Notes: a model not told the origin generated them from the letters alone. A stretch of 64,000 bases of DNA from RPQJ01 sp963712815 (GCA_963712815.1 CAVQJL010000012.1:558001-622000); one strand, 5' to 3'. Positions 8,494 to 21,313 are shown, counted from the first letter of the stretch. Translations and numbers: made by a program.

Positions 8494-11445
8494 TCAGGGT
8501 GGCGGCACAGGCTCGAGCGTAAAGCTTACGTCGAGCTGCCCGTCGATCTCGGTATGGATCTGGGTCCTGCGGTACGACTCCCACAGCGCCCCTCCAGTGA
8601 GGTATACGCATAGCGTGTACGAGCCGCCCGCGGACAACACGCCGTCGCGCGATATTGCGTGTGAAGCTCCGCTGGCCGAGTAGTCGACCAGGCGCCCGCC
8701 GCCGCCGATCGGCGTCAGCCGTGTCGCCACGAACATGTTCTTTGAAGTGCTGCCGGTGAGTTCGAGCACGTATCGGACATCCTGGCCTTCAACCCGGAAG
8801 TCAACGCATGACGCCACGTCGGCGGCGCCCCTGGCAGTGGCCAGATGCGTTATTGAGCCCGGGTTCGGGTTGGGGTACGGGGGTGGGTTGGTCATGGTGA
8901 CACTTGCACTGAAATTGGTGCTGTGGACGATGCCAAGGAAGCGGCCATCCAAGACGCGTACGGTCTCGGTATGCGTCCCCTGTGCTTCGGCGCTGGCCGA
9001 CGTCCCGTCATAGGCCCCCGCGCCGCGCGCGGTCAGACTGGCTGCCCGGTTCGAGAAATCCTCCTGGCTGGCGGGGGCATCCTCGTCCAGGTCGTAGAAC
9101 ACATGTGCCGGTGAGCTGGCGGTGTGGCCGAAGCTCGCAAGCACCCGGAAGTGGGACAGGCCCGTCTCGGATAATCCGTCCCAGCGCCGCAGCAGCCGGA
9201 CGGTGCCGAGCCCGGCCGCGTTGGCCGATCGGGTCAGCACCTCGATCACCTCGCCCTCCGGTGCCTCACGGACGGTGCCGATCAGCGTGATGCGGGACGC
9301 GCCCGGCGCGAGCGTGGCCTGAGTCGTGAACCTGCCGCGCCCGTCGGTCTCGCCACTGCCGCGGCTGACGGTGCCACCGATGACTTCGATCGAGACGTAC
9401 AGCCCCGGCACGGGTTGGCCGTCCAGGTCCAATACCGTGACCTCGAAGGTCTCGGCGGTCCCCGGGACGACGACTTCGGGGAACGAGGCACTGACGGTCA
9501 CCTCCGTTCCCTCGCCGCAATGCCCCTGCTCGCGGTAGGGCTGCAGCAACAGGTCCCGGGCCGCCTCGTCACCGGTATAGAGCGACGAGTAGGCGTAATA
9601 GCAGGCGATGGCGACGTCCGTCAGGCCTGCCTCATCGAAGATGCGCTCGCGCGCCAGGACCGGCACTTCGAGCCGACCGTCGCGGCTCCCGTTTGCGTCG
9701 AGGTCGAACGGACGTTTGCCGTCACCGCCGGTGTGGCGGTCATTGTTGAGGTCGCCTCGGCCAAAGTCCGCAGCGCCTGCAGCCGTCTCCCAGGCCATGC
9801 TGAACGCCGTGAGGTCGCTCTGCGTGAACGTGCCGTCCTCATCGATGTCGAGTAGCGCGAGCCTCACCGGCACCTGCACGATGCCCCCGTCGGGCCGATC
9901 GAGCGCCAGCAGCGCCTCATAGGGCTGGATGATCGGCGCTGGCCGGGCCGCGCTCGAACAGTCCGGTTCGGTCTCCACCGGGACCGGGACCGCGGTCTCC
10001 CGAATGATCCGCGACAGGTCCTGGGGCGAGAGTTCGGGACGGACGGCGAGGAGGTAGGCTGCCAGGCCCGCCACCTGCGGTGCGGCCATGGACGTGCCAT
10101 CGAAGGAATCCGTTTGCGTCCCGGCGTCGGTGAACGACCAGACATCGGACCCGATCGCACCGACGTGGCCACCGTGGAATGAGATCCGGCTGAGGCACCT
10201 CGGCGCGGAATAGGGATGCGTGCCGGGGCGGACATTTTCGACCATGAGCACGTTCGTGAGCGGTGCCACCGGGTTGCCCGCCGAGTCCACGAGGTCCGTG
10301 AGCAATGCCGCCGCGCCGGTGAACCAGTTGTAGCGGGCCTCGCTCACGCCGTGTCGTGCGGCCTCCGCAACGAAGTTGCCCGCGGAGCTCACGTGCAGGA
10401 ACCGGTTCTCGAGCCCGGCGCTTCGCACCTTCTCGATCCAGGACACGGCATGCTTGCGGACTCTGTCTTCCGCCAGGCAGGTCGTGGCCGTGTTGCAGGT
10501 CCACCCCAGGCTGGTGTTCACGATCACCGTGCCGGCCGCCACGGACCCGAGCTGGTGGAGCAGCCGGGCTTGCCCGTCCAGCGGGTCGGCCTTCTGCAGG
10601 TCGACGACCGAGAGCTGGACGAGGCCCGGCATCATGCCGGTCACGCGTCCACGCGGCGTGGGGAGCCCACCGAAGCGACCGGCGACGATGCCGGCGACGT
10701 GGTATCCGTGTTCATCCGGCCGCCCGGTAGCGAAGTCGGTGGCCGCGCTGCCGACGTAGTTGTAGTCCAGCTCGATGTTGGGCGGGCCGTCGCCGAAGAA
10801 ATCCCAGATGACCACGCGCGGAAAATCGGCGATGGCATTGCGGGCCGACCACGCGCCGGCCGCGCCGACGGCGAGGTGATGCCGGATCCGGTCGGTGTAC
10901 AAGGCATCGGGTTCGACGTTGTGAGGCAACTCGTTCGTCGCCGGGAAGACCGCGCGCCGCACGAACCACACGAACGGCTCGGCCTCGACGCGCGCGACGA
11001 TCGCCTCGAGCGCCGCGAGCGTCTCGGGGTCCGGAATGCGCACCACGACCCACCGCTGCCCGGCCATCGACGTGGTGATCCGCGCCCCGAGCACGTTCAG
11101 CAGGGCATTGGCCTGCCCGACCGTGGCGGCGTCTTGGAACAGGATCTCGATCTTGGTCCGGACGATGCGACGGCCGTCCGTGTCCGTGCTCACCTCGTCC
11201 TGCGTGTAAGTGTCGCCGACGTCCACGGTCTGAATCGCCGCCTTGGCTAGTCCAGCGGCATCGCCGGTCAGGGGACCCTGGGGCGGGGGTGGAGGGGCCG
11301 GCGGCCCGGCGACCGGCGGAATCGGGGGCGGCGGCCCGCCTCCACCGCCGCTGCCACTGCTGCTCCCGCAGGCCGCGACGCAAAGCGCGGCCAGCATCAC
11401 GGGCATCGCGGCCCATCGGCGGATCAACCCCTCGGCTCTCGGCAT
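8494..11445 (-). CDS. Secreted lipoprotein subtilase (S8 peptidase) with dockerin-like and Ig-like domains
   Basis: 983 residues. The signal peptide ends in a lipobox (LCVAACGSS, Cys26), followed by a Gly/Pro-rich linker. Catalytic residues of S8 peptidases are readable: Asp215 in VVIWDFFGDG, His249 in EHGYHVAGIVAG and Ser452 in DGTSMAAPQVAG. After the catalytic domain come Asp/Asn-rich calcium-loop repeats (LDIDEDGTFTQSDL, GDLNNDRHTGGDG and DLDANGSRDGRLE) resembling a dockerin or EF-hand pair. A big-1/Ig-like beta module follows (VTVLDLDGQPVPGLYVSIEV), then a long beta-rich tail. The ATG at 11445 gives the lipoprotein signal; longer versions begin with non-signal sequence. It is divergent from a SARP-like regulator 127 bp away. 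Probable role: degradation of extracellular protein (inference). Confidence 0.86.
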   Translation of the reverse strand: MPRAEGLIRRWAAMPVMLAALCVAACGSSSGSGGGGGPPPPIPPVAGPPAPPPPPQGPLTGDAAGLAKAAIQTVDVGDTYTQDEVSTDTDGRRIVRTKIEILFQDAATVGQANALLNVLGARITTSMAGQRWVVVRIPDPETLAALEAIVARVEAEPFVWFVRRAVFPATNELPHNVEPDALYTDRIRHHLAVGAAGAWSARNAIADFPRVVIWDFFGDGPPNIELDYNYVGSAATDFATGRPDEHGYHVAGIVAGRFGGLPTPRGRVTGMMPGLVQLSVVDLQKADPLDGQARLLHQLGSVAAGTVIVNTSLGWTCNTATTCLAEDRVRKHAVSWIEKVRSAGLENRFLHVSSAGNFVAEAARHGVSEARYNWFTGAAALLTDLVDSAGNPVAPLTNVLMVENVRPGTHPYSAPRCLSRISFHGGHVGAIGSDVWSFTDAGTQTDSFDGTSMAAPQVAGLAAYLLAVRPELSPQDLSRIIRETAVPVPVETEPDCSSAARPAPIIQPYEALLALDRPDGGIVQVPVRLALLDIDEDGTFTQSDLTAFSMAWETAAGAADFGRGDLNNDRHTGGDGKRPFDLDANGSRDGRLEVPVLARERIFDEAGLTDVAIACYYAYSSLYTGDEAARDLLLQPYREQGHCGEGTEVTVSASFPEVVVPGTAETFEVTVLDLDGQPVPGLYVSIEVIGGTVSRGSGETDGRGRFTTQATLAPGASRITLIGTVREAPEGEVIEVLTRSANAAGLGTVRLLRRWDGLSETGLSHFRVLASFGHTASSPAHVFYDLDEDAPASQEDFSNRAASLTARGAGAYDGTSASAEAQGTHTETVRVLDGRFLGIVHSTNFSASVTMTNPPPYPNPNPGSITHLATARGAADVASCVDFRVEGQDVRYVLELTGSTSKNMFVATRLTPIGGGGRLVDYSASGASHAISRDGVLSAGGSYTLCVYLTGGALWESYRRTQIHTEIDGQLDVSFTLEPVPPP

Positions 11446-11508
11446 GACGCGGCCCTCCCCTGTGGGACGACTCTGCGATTGACGCTCCACGGCGACAACC
11501 CACAGATG

Positions 11509-11526
11509 ACCCACACTCGCGTGGGT
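11509..11526. promoter_or_regulatory. Inverted repeat in a divergent promoter region
   Basis: ACCCAC, six bases, GTGGGT form a perfect inverted repeat, and another ACCCAC half-site lies 11 bp upstream (11498-11503). The site sits between the divergent subtilase and SARP-like genes, 47 bp before the chosen start of the regulator. It could be an operator for that regulator; this is inference from position and symmetry only. Confidence 0.4.
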
Positions 11527-11572
11527 GGACCCGCTCGGGCATGATCGGGTCGAAGCGGCCAACGACACGACC

Positions 11573-13339
11573 ATGACCGTGCACGCCCTCCCCCGAGCTA
11601 CTCAGCTTTCGTCGCCGGATGAGGCCGCGCAGGTCATGTTGCGCGCTCACCTGGACGCGCGCAGCTACCGACCCTGCCGGGCCGCTGCGACCGCGCTGGT
11701 CGTGCCGGCGGAATTGCAAAGCGATGCCGATCTGCGGGCGGCTGCGGCGCTCGCAATCGCCGAGACGTTCGGGTTGCTCGATGCGGAACGCGCGGCGGCG
11801 ACCGCGGCGCTGGTTCGCCGCGCGCTGGCGGGCGCGGCCGACGAGGCCCTGGAGCGGGCACCGCCGGACGCAGTGCTTGCCTGGTGCATCGCTGCAATCG
11901 AGTGGTGCGAGCGTAACGGCCTCGATCGCGAGTTCGCCGGCCTGCTCGCGCGTGCGGCGCGTGCCGATGCCCACCCGGCGGCCCCGACCTGGGCACGGGT
12001 GCACTGGCGCATCGCGGCGGCCTGGCATCACGAGGCGTTCGGTCGGCGCGACGACGTCGTCTCCGCCCTCGAGCAGGCGCAGGAAATCGCCGATCGATCC
12101 AACGACCTGACGCTGCAGGTGGCGACGTGGCTGAAACGCGCCCGGCTTGCACTTGCCCGCCGGGCCCCACAGGCCGCGCTCGAGCTGGCGCAACGCGCAG
12201 CCGCCCATGCCGACGAAACCGTTGCGCCGTTGTGGCTCGGCGACGTAGCCGACGTCACCAGCACGGCGGCGCTCGCCGAGGGCGACATGCACAGGGCGCT
12301 GCAGCAGTCGAGACGGGCCGCCGGTCTCGCCGAGATCGCGCAGGCCACGCCGGCCTTCGCGTTCACTTACCGGCTCAACGAGGGTTATGCGCTGCTCGGA
12401 CTCGGCGCCTGGGACGATGCCTTCGCACTGTTCCGGGAACTCGCCGCGATTGCGCTGCCGGATCGCCTGACGGGACGACTGACGCTGGCAGCCGAACTCG
12501 TGTCACTGGTCCGGGACGAGCGCGGCGGGCGCTGGGACGCGCAGAGCGATCTGGCGCTGTCGCGTTGCATCCGCCGCATGCGCGAACTCGACTATCCGGG
12601 CGTGCTGCCGCATTCGCCCTCCCAGGTTGCATTGCTTTGGGCACGGGCGCTGCGAGCCGGGATCGAAACCGATTGGGTTCACGCGTCGATCCGCAGCCGC
12701 AGGTTGCCCGCACCGGTGCCTGGCTGGCCTCGTGACTGGCCCTGGCCAATCAGGGTGCGGCTGCTCGGAACTTTTTCCTGCGTCGGTGGGCGCGGCGAAT
12801 CAACGGCCACCGTCACCGGCAAGGCCGCCGCGCGCCCACTTGCGCTGCTGCGTCGCGTCGCGGGAGAGGGCGGTTACGACGGGGTGCCGGCCGATGCGGT
12901 GGCGCGGGACCTGTGGCCCGGCGACGGTCGCGAGGGCCGCGAGAAGGCGCTGGAAACGACGCTGGCGCGGCTGCGACGGCTGCTCGGCCACGCCGAGGCC
13001 GTGCTGCTGCACGAGCGCCGGCTGCGGCTCAATCCGCAGGTCGTCTGGCTCGACAGCGCCGCCCTCACGCATGAGATCCGGATCCTGAACGAACCTGACG
13101 GCGCGGCGTCGCCCGAAGCCTGCGAGACCGCGTGGCGAGAGATCCTTGAGATCTGGCGCGGCCCACCGCTCGCCGAGGAAACGGCGTCGCCCTGGGTCGA
13201 CGCACTGCGGTCACGACTTCGCGCACAAGTCGCCGCTGCGCTGCTTCGTCACGCGCAGTCGCCGGGTCATCGCGAGCGATGCCTGCGGATCATTGCGGTG
13301 GATCCGGCGTTGTCCGGCCTGCTCGAGCCCGTCGGCTGA
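11573..13339 (+). CDS. SARP/BTAD-like transcriptional regulator with TPR-like region
   Basis: 588 residues. Residues ~1-360 are almost entirely Ala-rich helices in repeating pairs, as in TPR or MalT-type domains. From about residue 385 the sequence IRVRLLGTFSC begins a winged-helix DNA-binding domain of the OmpR/SARP kind: KAAARPLALLRRVAGEGG, VARDLWPGDGREGREKALE and TTLARLRRLLG match the helix-turn-helix and recognition-helix pattern of such regulators. The winged helix at the C-terminal side of the helical region is the reverse of classical SARPs and closer to MalT-like regulators. It is divergent from the secreted subtilase, whose gene it may control. The start at 11573 is the first ATG; a GTG 48 bp upstream is possible. 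Confidence 0.72.
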   Translation: MTVHALPRATQLSSPDEAAQVMLRAHLDARSYRPCRAAATALVVPAELQSDADLRAAAALAIAETFGLLDAERAAATAALVRRALAGAADEALERAPPDAVLAWCIAAIEWCERNGLDREFAGLLARAARADAHPAAPTWARVHWRIAAAWHHEAFGRRDDVVSALEQAQEIADRSNDLTLQVATWLKRARLALARRAPQAALELAQRAAAHADETVAPLWLGDVADVTSTAALAEGDMHRALQQSRRAAGLAEIAQATPAFAFTYRLNEGYALLGLGAWDDAFALFRELAAIALPDRLTGRLTLAAELVSLVRDERGGRWDAQSDLALSRCIRRMRELDYPGVLPHSPSQVALLWARALRAGIETDWVHASIRSRRLPAPVPGWPRDWPWPIRVRLLGTFSCVGGRGESTATVTGKAAARPLALLRRVAGEGGYDGVPADAVARDLWPGDGREGREKALETTLARLRRLLGHAEAVLLHERRLRLNPQVVWLDSAALTHEIRILNEPDGAASPEACETAWREILEIWRGPPLAEETASPWVDALRSRLRAQVAAALLRHAQSPGHRERCLRIIAVDPALSGLLEPVG

Positions 13340-13368
13340 GTGGACGCGGCCGGCTGACGGAGCCGGAC

Positions 13369-17265
<3,897 letters not shown>

Positions 17266-17344
17266 ATTCTGGAGGCCGCCGCCAGAATGGCAGGGGCCGG
17301 AAATGATACCGGAGCGGGTGTCCGCCGGCGAGCCGGGGACCCGG

Positions 17345-17686
17345 CTACTTGCCGCGAGGCCCGGGCTCGCCGGGCGTGTACACAGGGAACGGGAACGGCG
17401 TGACGTTGGACGATTCCACGGCAGAGACCTTGCTCACGCCGCCCTTGCGCACCTCGTCGATGCGGATGACGGAGTGCAGCGGCAGGTAAGTGCGCTTCAC
17501 GCCCTCGAACTCGGTCTTGATCCTCTCTTCCGCGGGATCGACCACCACGGCGGAGCGCTCGCCGAACACCAGTTCCTCGACCTCGACGAAGCCGAACAGG
17601 CTGCCGTGCCCCACCTTGCGGGCATAGATCTCGTACACCCTGCCCTGGGCGTGGAAGACAACCTTGAACAGATGAGTGGCCGGCAT
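17345..17686 (-). CDS. DUF1820 family protein
   Basis: 113 residues, no signal peptide or membrane segment. The sequence LFKVVFHAQGRVYEIYARKV followed by GFVEVEELVFGE and YLPLHSVIRIDEV is the DUF1820 pattern known across Gammaproteobacteria. The function is unknown. It lies upstream of purL on the same strand and could share its transcript. It is divergent from the FHA gene, with 55 bp between the two starts. Confidence 0.85.
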   Translation of the reverse strand: MPATHLFKVVFHAQGRVYEIYARKVGHGSLFGFVEVEELVFGERSAVVVDPAEERIKTEFEGVKRTYLPLHSVIRIDEVRKGGVSKVSAVESSNVTPFPFPVYTPGEPGPRGK

Positions 17687-17741
17687 GTGACGCGATGCGC
17701 TTGCGGTGTGGTCCAGCCCATATTACAAGGGTGCCGCAATC

Positions 17742-19109
17742 ATGGCCATCAAGCTCCGCGTCATCAGCGACCATTACCGCGAACTCGGCGAGAACCGCTC
17801 GCGCGTGTTCGGCGTGAACGGCGGCACCGTCGGCCGCGCGCCCGACAACGACTGGGTGCTGCCGGACCCGCGGCGTATCGTCTCGGGCCACCACTGCGAG
17901 ATCGAGTACCGGGGCGGCTCGTTCTGGCTAAGAGACACCAGCACCAACGGCGTGTTCGTGAACGAGTCCGAGGACCCGGTATCCGCCAACGGGCCGGTCG
18001 AGCTGCAGGACGGCGACCGGCTGCGCTTGGGCGACTACGAGCTGATCGTCAGCGTGGACTCGCGAATCGACTTCCTGCCGGCTGCCTCCGAGGAGCACTC
18101 CGCGGCCAAGCACCTCGATGAAGGAATCGGCGCCGACCTCGACGTGGACAGCCTGTTCTCGCGGCCCGATCCCGACCCCTCCGGGTCGCTGCCGGTGCGC
18201 AACGCGTTCGGGCTCAAGATGCCGCGCGAGCGGCTCCTCGCCCGTCCGGCGGGAGCGCACCCGGACCGCGCGCCGCCGCACGTCGCCGTGGACTTCGGGG
18301 GCGCGGCGCCGACCGCCGAGGCCGCTTCCGGGTCGACGCCGGCGGAATCACCGCCGGAATCACCGCCGGACTGGGCGCTGAGCACCCGCGCCATCACCCG
18401 CCGCGAACTCGCCGACGCGATGGCGCGCCGCCAGAGTCGCATCGCGGCGCGGCAGCAGGTCCAGCCGTTCCACCAGCAGGCATCGACCTGGAACGATCTC
18501 AACTCCTCGCTGCAGGCCTTCTGTCGCGGGGCCGGCATCGAGCCCGCGGCGCTCTCGCCCGAGGCCCAGGCGATGCTGCCGCTGGTTGCGGGCCAGCTGC
18601 TGCGCGAAGCGGTGGTCGGGCTCACCGACCTGGCGCAGGCGCGCGCGAAGTCCGCGCCAGCGCAGGTTGCTGGTAGTCCGGTGACGCACGCAGGCACCAA
18701 CCCGCTGCGATCGTCGTCCGGGGTGGACCAGGCACTGCTGCGGCTGTTCGAATCGCACGGGCGCGTGCAGGGCGGTCCGGTGGACTCGCTGCGCGACGTG
18801 CTGCAGGAAGCCAAGGATCACGAGGCCGCGATGCAGGGCGGACTGCGTGCCGGGCTCGAAGCGATCCTCGGCCAGTTGTCGCCCGACAACGTCGCGGCAC
18901 AGTTCGGGCCGGGCGGCGCACGATCCGTCGCTCCCGGGCAGGATCCGCTGCCGAAATACTGGGAGTACTACGCGGACTTCCACCGGATGCTCACGCAGCA
19001 CGCGGTGGACGGCCTGCCGCACCCGTTCACCGAGGCGTTCACGCAGGCGTACGCCAAGGCGCGGGAAGAACTGCGCACGGGCCGTCGCGACCGGGACACC
19101 GGGGGCTAG
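17742..19109 (+). CDS. TagH-like FHA-domain protein (type VI secretion-associated), orphan
   Basis: 455 residues. The N-terminal ~100 residues form an FHA phosphothreonine-binding domain: GTVGRAPDNDWVLPD, then VSGHHCEIEY and TSTNGVFVN (the Arg, Ser and His of the binding loop are in place). A low-complexity Ala/Pro linker follows. The C-terminal half matches the T6SS FHA C-terminal region: LNSSLQAFCRGAGIEPAAL, LREAVVGLTDLAQARA, NPLRSSSGVDQALLRLF and LPKYWEYYADFHRML. In known systems TagH/Fha1 promotes T6SS assembly when phosphorylated by PpkA. No other T6SS gene is in the window, so this is an orphan copy or the rest is elsewhere. The ATG at 17742 begins right at the FHA fold. Confidence 0.82.
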   Translation: MAIKLRVISDHYRELGENRSRVFGVNGGTVGRAPDNDWVLPDPRRIVSGHHCEIEYRGGSFWLRDTSTNGVFVNESEDPVSANGPVELQDGDRLRLGDYELIVSVDSRIDFLPAASEEHSAAKHLDEGIGADLDVDSLFSRPDPDPSGSLPVRNAFGLKMPRERLLARPAGAHPDRAPPHVAVDFGGAAPTAEAASGSTPAESPPESPPDWALSTRAITRRELADAMARRQSRIAARQQVQPFHQQASTWNDLNSSLQAFCRGAGIEPAALSPEAQAMLPLVAGQLLREAVVGLTDLAQARAKSAPAQVAGSPVTHAGTNPLRSSSGVDQALLRLFESHGRVQGGPVDSLRDVLQEAKDHEAAMQGGLRAGLEAILGQLSPDNVAAQFGPGGARSVAPGQDPLPKYWEYYADFHRMLTQHAVDGLPHPFTEAFTQAYAKAREELRTGRRDRDTGG

Positions 19110-19117
19110 ATGGCGAA

Positions 19118-19161
19118 ACCCCGGCGCAAGCAGTCCGTGTCAAAACGGACGGTGAGGCCGG
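19118..19161. repeat. Isolated IS1182-type end (solo terminal inverted repeat)
   Basis: Beginning nine bases after the tagH-like stop, ACCCCGGC, a short spacer and AGTCCGTGTCAAAACGG repeat the outer end of the two IS elements at 21.3 and 29.6 kb. The similarity ends within about 30 bases. GCCGG at 19157-19161 can pair with CCGGC at 19121-19125. It reads as a remnant or excision scar of a third element, or as a minimal copy. Confidence 0.55.
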
Positions 19162-19315
19162 AATTCTGTTATCTGCCGTCTACTGAGGCACGAAGGTCCG
19201 GGCAAATACGTCCGTCCGCGGCAGAATCGCCGTATTGAGAAGCGGCGTGAACGGATCGACGACGCGTATCGAGCGCACGACGTGCTCGCGTCACCCGAAG
19301 TCCCACCGGCACCAC

Positions 19316-19765
19316 TCAACCCGCGGGTGCCTGCTTGCAGCCGTAATCCAGGATCTCGCCGAACACGGATGCACGCGGCGCATCTATCCAGATCAGGTTC
19401 TTCTCGCTCCGTGAAGCCTTCTGCACGACGTCACCCTGCAAGTCAGGACCCGCAAAGGCGCGCGTTTCCATCATCGCAAGCTTGCGCTGCGCGCAGTCGA
19501 GCCGGTAGTCGGTGCGAGTCGACTGGTAGGTCTTGCCCTTCTTCGCGGACTCCACCGGGGCCAGCTGGTTCTGCTTGACGCGAACCTGCACGTGGTTCCC
19601 GACCCGCTGGATGGAATTTTCATTGACGAACGCAACCTCGTTACCCGAGATGGCGATCTTGTACCACTTGTCCGCGGCCGCTTCGGACTGGGCCAGCACT
19701 GCGGCAACCGGGGCCAGCAGCGCAAGCGATGCAGCGAGGGCCCGGGATGTCCGTCGAGGGTTCAT
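19316..19765 (-). CDS. Surface-adhesin E-like secreted protein
   Basis: 149 residues. A signal peptide (RALAASLALLAPVAAVLAQS) precedes a compact domain: WYKIAISGNEVAFVNENSIQ, NHVQVRVKQNQ, then TYQSTRTDYRLDC. This beta pattern with its conserved WYkI start and DCaqrk segment matches the Adhesin_E family (named after Haemophilus protein E). In most environmental bacteria such proteins have no known role. The ATG at 19765 follows a clear AAGGAGAC ribosome binding site. The stop is 446 bp upstream of the start, leaving 50 bp to the OmpA-family gene upstream on the same strand, so the two are probably one operon. Confidence 0.72.
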   Translation of the reverse strand: MNPRRTSRALAASLALLAPVAAVLAQSEAAADKWYKIAISGNEVAFVNENSIQRVGNHVQVRVKQNQLAPVESAKKGKTYQSTRTDYRLDCAQRKLAMMETRAFAGPDLQGDVVQKASRSEKNLIWIDAPRASVFGEILDYGCKQAPAG

Positions 19766-19815
19766 GTTGTGTCTCCTTGAATTGCAGCACAAGTCGATGA
19801 TGCGGACGGCAGCCA

Positions 19816-20505
19816 TCAGCTCTTTGCGCCTTGCAGTGTTTCTTCCGTCACCGGCACGATTGTGATCTCGACGCGACGGTTCTGCGCGCGTCCCTCGGGC
19901 GTCGCGTTGTCGGCGACCGGGTGATCCGGGCCCGCACCCACCGCCTGCAGTCGCTGCGGGGTCACGTTCCGGCTGGTCAGGTAGGTCTTCACGCTGTCCG
20001 CCCGCTTCTGCGACAGCTGCATGTTGTAGGCGTGGCTGCCCGTGCTGTCGGTGTGGCCCGCCACCTGCACGACCGACTGGTTGTAGTCCACCAGCGTCGC
20101 CGCGATCTTGTCGAGCGCCGAGTGGAACTGCGGATTGAGGTCGGCGCTGTCGGTAGCGAAAGTCACTCCGCCCGGCATGTTGATCGTGAGGTTGTCGCCC
20201 CAGCGGACGACCTCGGCGCCCGTGCCGGCCATCTGCTTGCGCAGCGCCGCTTCTTGCTTGTCCATGTAGCTGCCGACCGCGCCGCCCGCGAGGGCGCCCA
20301 CGCCCGCACCGATCAGCGCACCCTTCCAGCCGGGAGAGATCAGCAAACCGACGACCGTGCCACCGGCCGCGCCGATGCCCACGCCCTGGCGCGTCTTTTG
20401 CTTCTCAGGATTCTTGGCGAAGTCCTCCATCGACGCGCAGCCGCTCAGCGTCACGGCCGCGGCAACGACAACGAGCAACGGGGCTCTGAGGAGACAAGAG
20501 TTCAT
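19816..20505 (-). CDS. OmpA-family lipoprotein (peptidoglycan-binding)
   Basis: 229 residues. Lipoprotein signal with lipobox VTLSGCASM (Cys23). Next comes a glycine-zipper segment (GIGAAGGTVVGLLISPGWKG, then AGVGALAGGAVGSYMDKQ), usual in YiaD/PAL-like outer-membrane lipoproteins. The C-terminal OmpA domain starts at TFATDSADLNPQFHSALDKI and contains VQVAGHTDSTGSHAYNMQLS and the arginine motif AQNRRVEI that binds diaminopimelate. It anchors the outer membrane to peptidoglycan. The ATG at 20505 has AAGGAAAG upstream. It is followed by the Adhesin_E-like gene. Confidence 0.9.
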   Translation of the reverse strand: MNSCLLRAPLLVVVAAAVTLSGCASMEDFAKNPEKQKTRQGVGIGAAGGTVVGLLISPGWKGALIGAGVGALAGGAVGSYMDKQEAALRKQMAGTGAEVVRWGDNLTINMPGGVTFATDSADLNPQFHSALDKIAATLVDYNQSVVQVAGHTDSTGSHAYNMQLSQKRADSVKTYLTSRNVTPQRLQAVGAGPDHPVADNATPEGRAQNRRVEITIVPVTEETLQGAKS

Positions 20506-21256
20506 GTCACTTTCCTTTTCCGAGTTTCTGTCCTGATGGTCCGCGATGGACATGCTGGGGCAAGACCGCCGCCCCGCGAAAACGGGTCGAAGGCATATTT
20601 GACTAAGATGACACAGCGGTGCCTCGGTCGACAAGCGACAGCGGCGGCGGAAACCCGTGCATCAGCGGATGCAACGGCGGCGACCTCGTGCGTCTTCCAG
20701 ATCGATTGGGCCGACGGCGAGCGCCTTCACCTGAGGGTGCGCTGCCGGGACTGCGGCGAGCTTGGGCAGATTCAAGTGCGGCCGCCAATGCCGACACGAT
20801 CTTGTGGCGGATGGATTTCGTCGCCCTGAACCTGAGCCATGTTCCATCCTCACGGATGTCAGGCCGTCACGCAGGTAGTGTGATTTTGCTGGGCGTGTGC
20901 GTCTCCTCGTTCCGGTACTCCCCGCACCAACTGCTTCCATCAACTGTCGGCGGCTTCACCGGGTATCGAAGGCACTTCCCCTCATGGTCGGTAAGACGCG
21001 ACCAATAGCCACACGTTCGACAACACTCCCGATCAGGGTTTGTCCACATAGCGGCGCACCTCTCAGGCCTCCAAGTAGACGAGCGCGGTCTCGCCGGGTG
21101 CTACTGCCGAGCCTGCTCCCCACGTTCAGTGGAAACAATTCGCTGTTATGCCTAACCCGGCTGGATTGCTCGGGGAGACGTTGCAACTTCAAGTGCGACC
21201 GCCTATGCCTGCCTGGTCGAACAACAACGGGCGGATCGAGGGTCGCTAACGTAGAA
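20506..21256. other. AT-richer intergenic islet before IS copy 1
   Basis: About 750 bp between the OmpA-family gene and the IS. From about 20820 the base composition is visibly less GC-rich than the neighbours. It holds one credible small gene (20867-21049, minus strand), a doubtful 73-codon plus-strand frame at 20609-20829 with a CRDCG motif, and an imperfect 22-bp repeat (20771-20792 and 21188-21209, 20 of 22 matching). No conserved larger gene is visible. Confidence 0.5.
20867..21049 (-). CDS. Small cysteine-rich protein
   Basis: 60 residues with the pattern CCRTCGYW, nine residues, KCLRYPVKPP and a final SSWCGEY. The spacing CxxC, then C with a following R-Y-P, then WCGE recurs in many short phage- and island-borne proteins of unknown function and suggests one bound metal. 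No signal peptide. It lies in an AT-richer stretch next to an IS, so horizontal origin is plausible. Start ATG at 21049; no strong ribosome binding site is seen. Confidence 0.5.
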   Translation of the reverse strand: MWTNPDRECCRTCGYWSRLTDHEGKCLRYPVKPPTVDGSSWCGEYRNEETHTPSKITLPA

Positions 21257-21313
21257 ACCCCGGCGCGAGCAGCCTGTGTAAAAACACTCGCGGTTCAGGG
21301 GTTCGATGAAGAC

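Noticed and set aside
17706..19109. A type VI secretion cluster around the FHA gene
   Set aside because: None of the core tss genes is present in the neighbourhood; only the FHA protein matches.
21145..21160. GTTATGCCTAAC, similar to an integron attC core junction
   Set aside because: No matching palindromic attC structure, second core or integrase was found around it.
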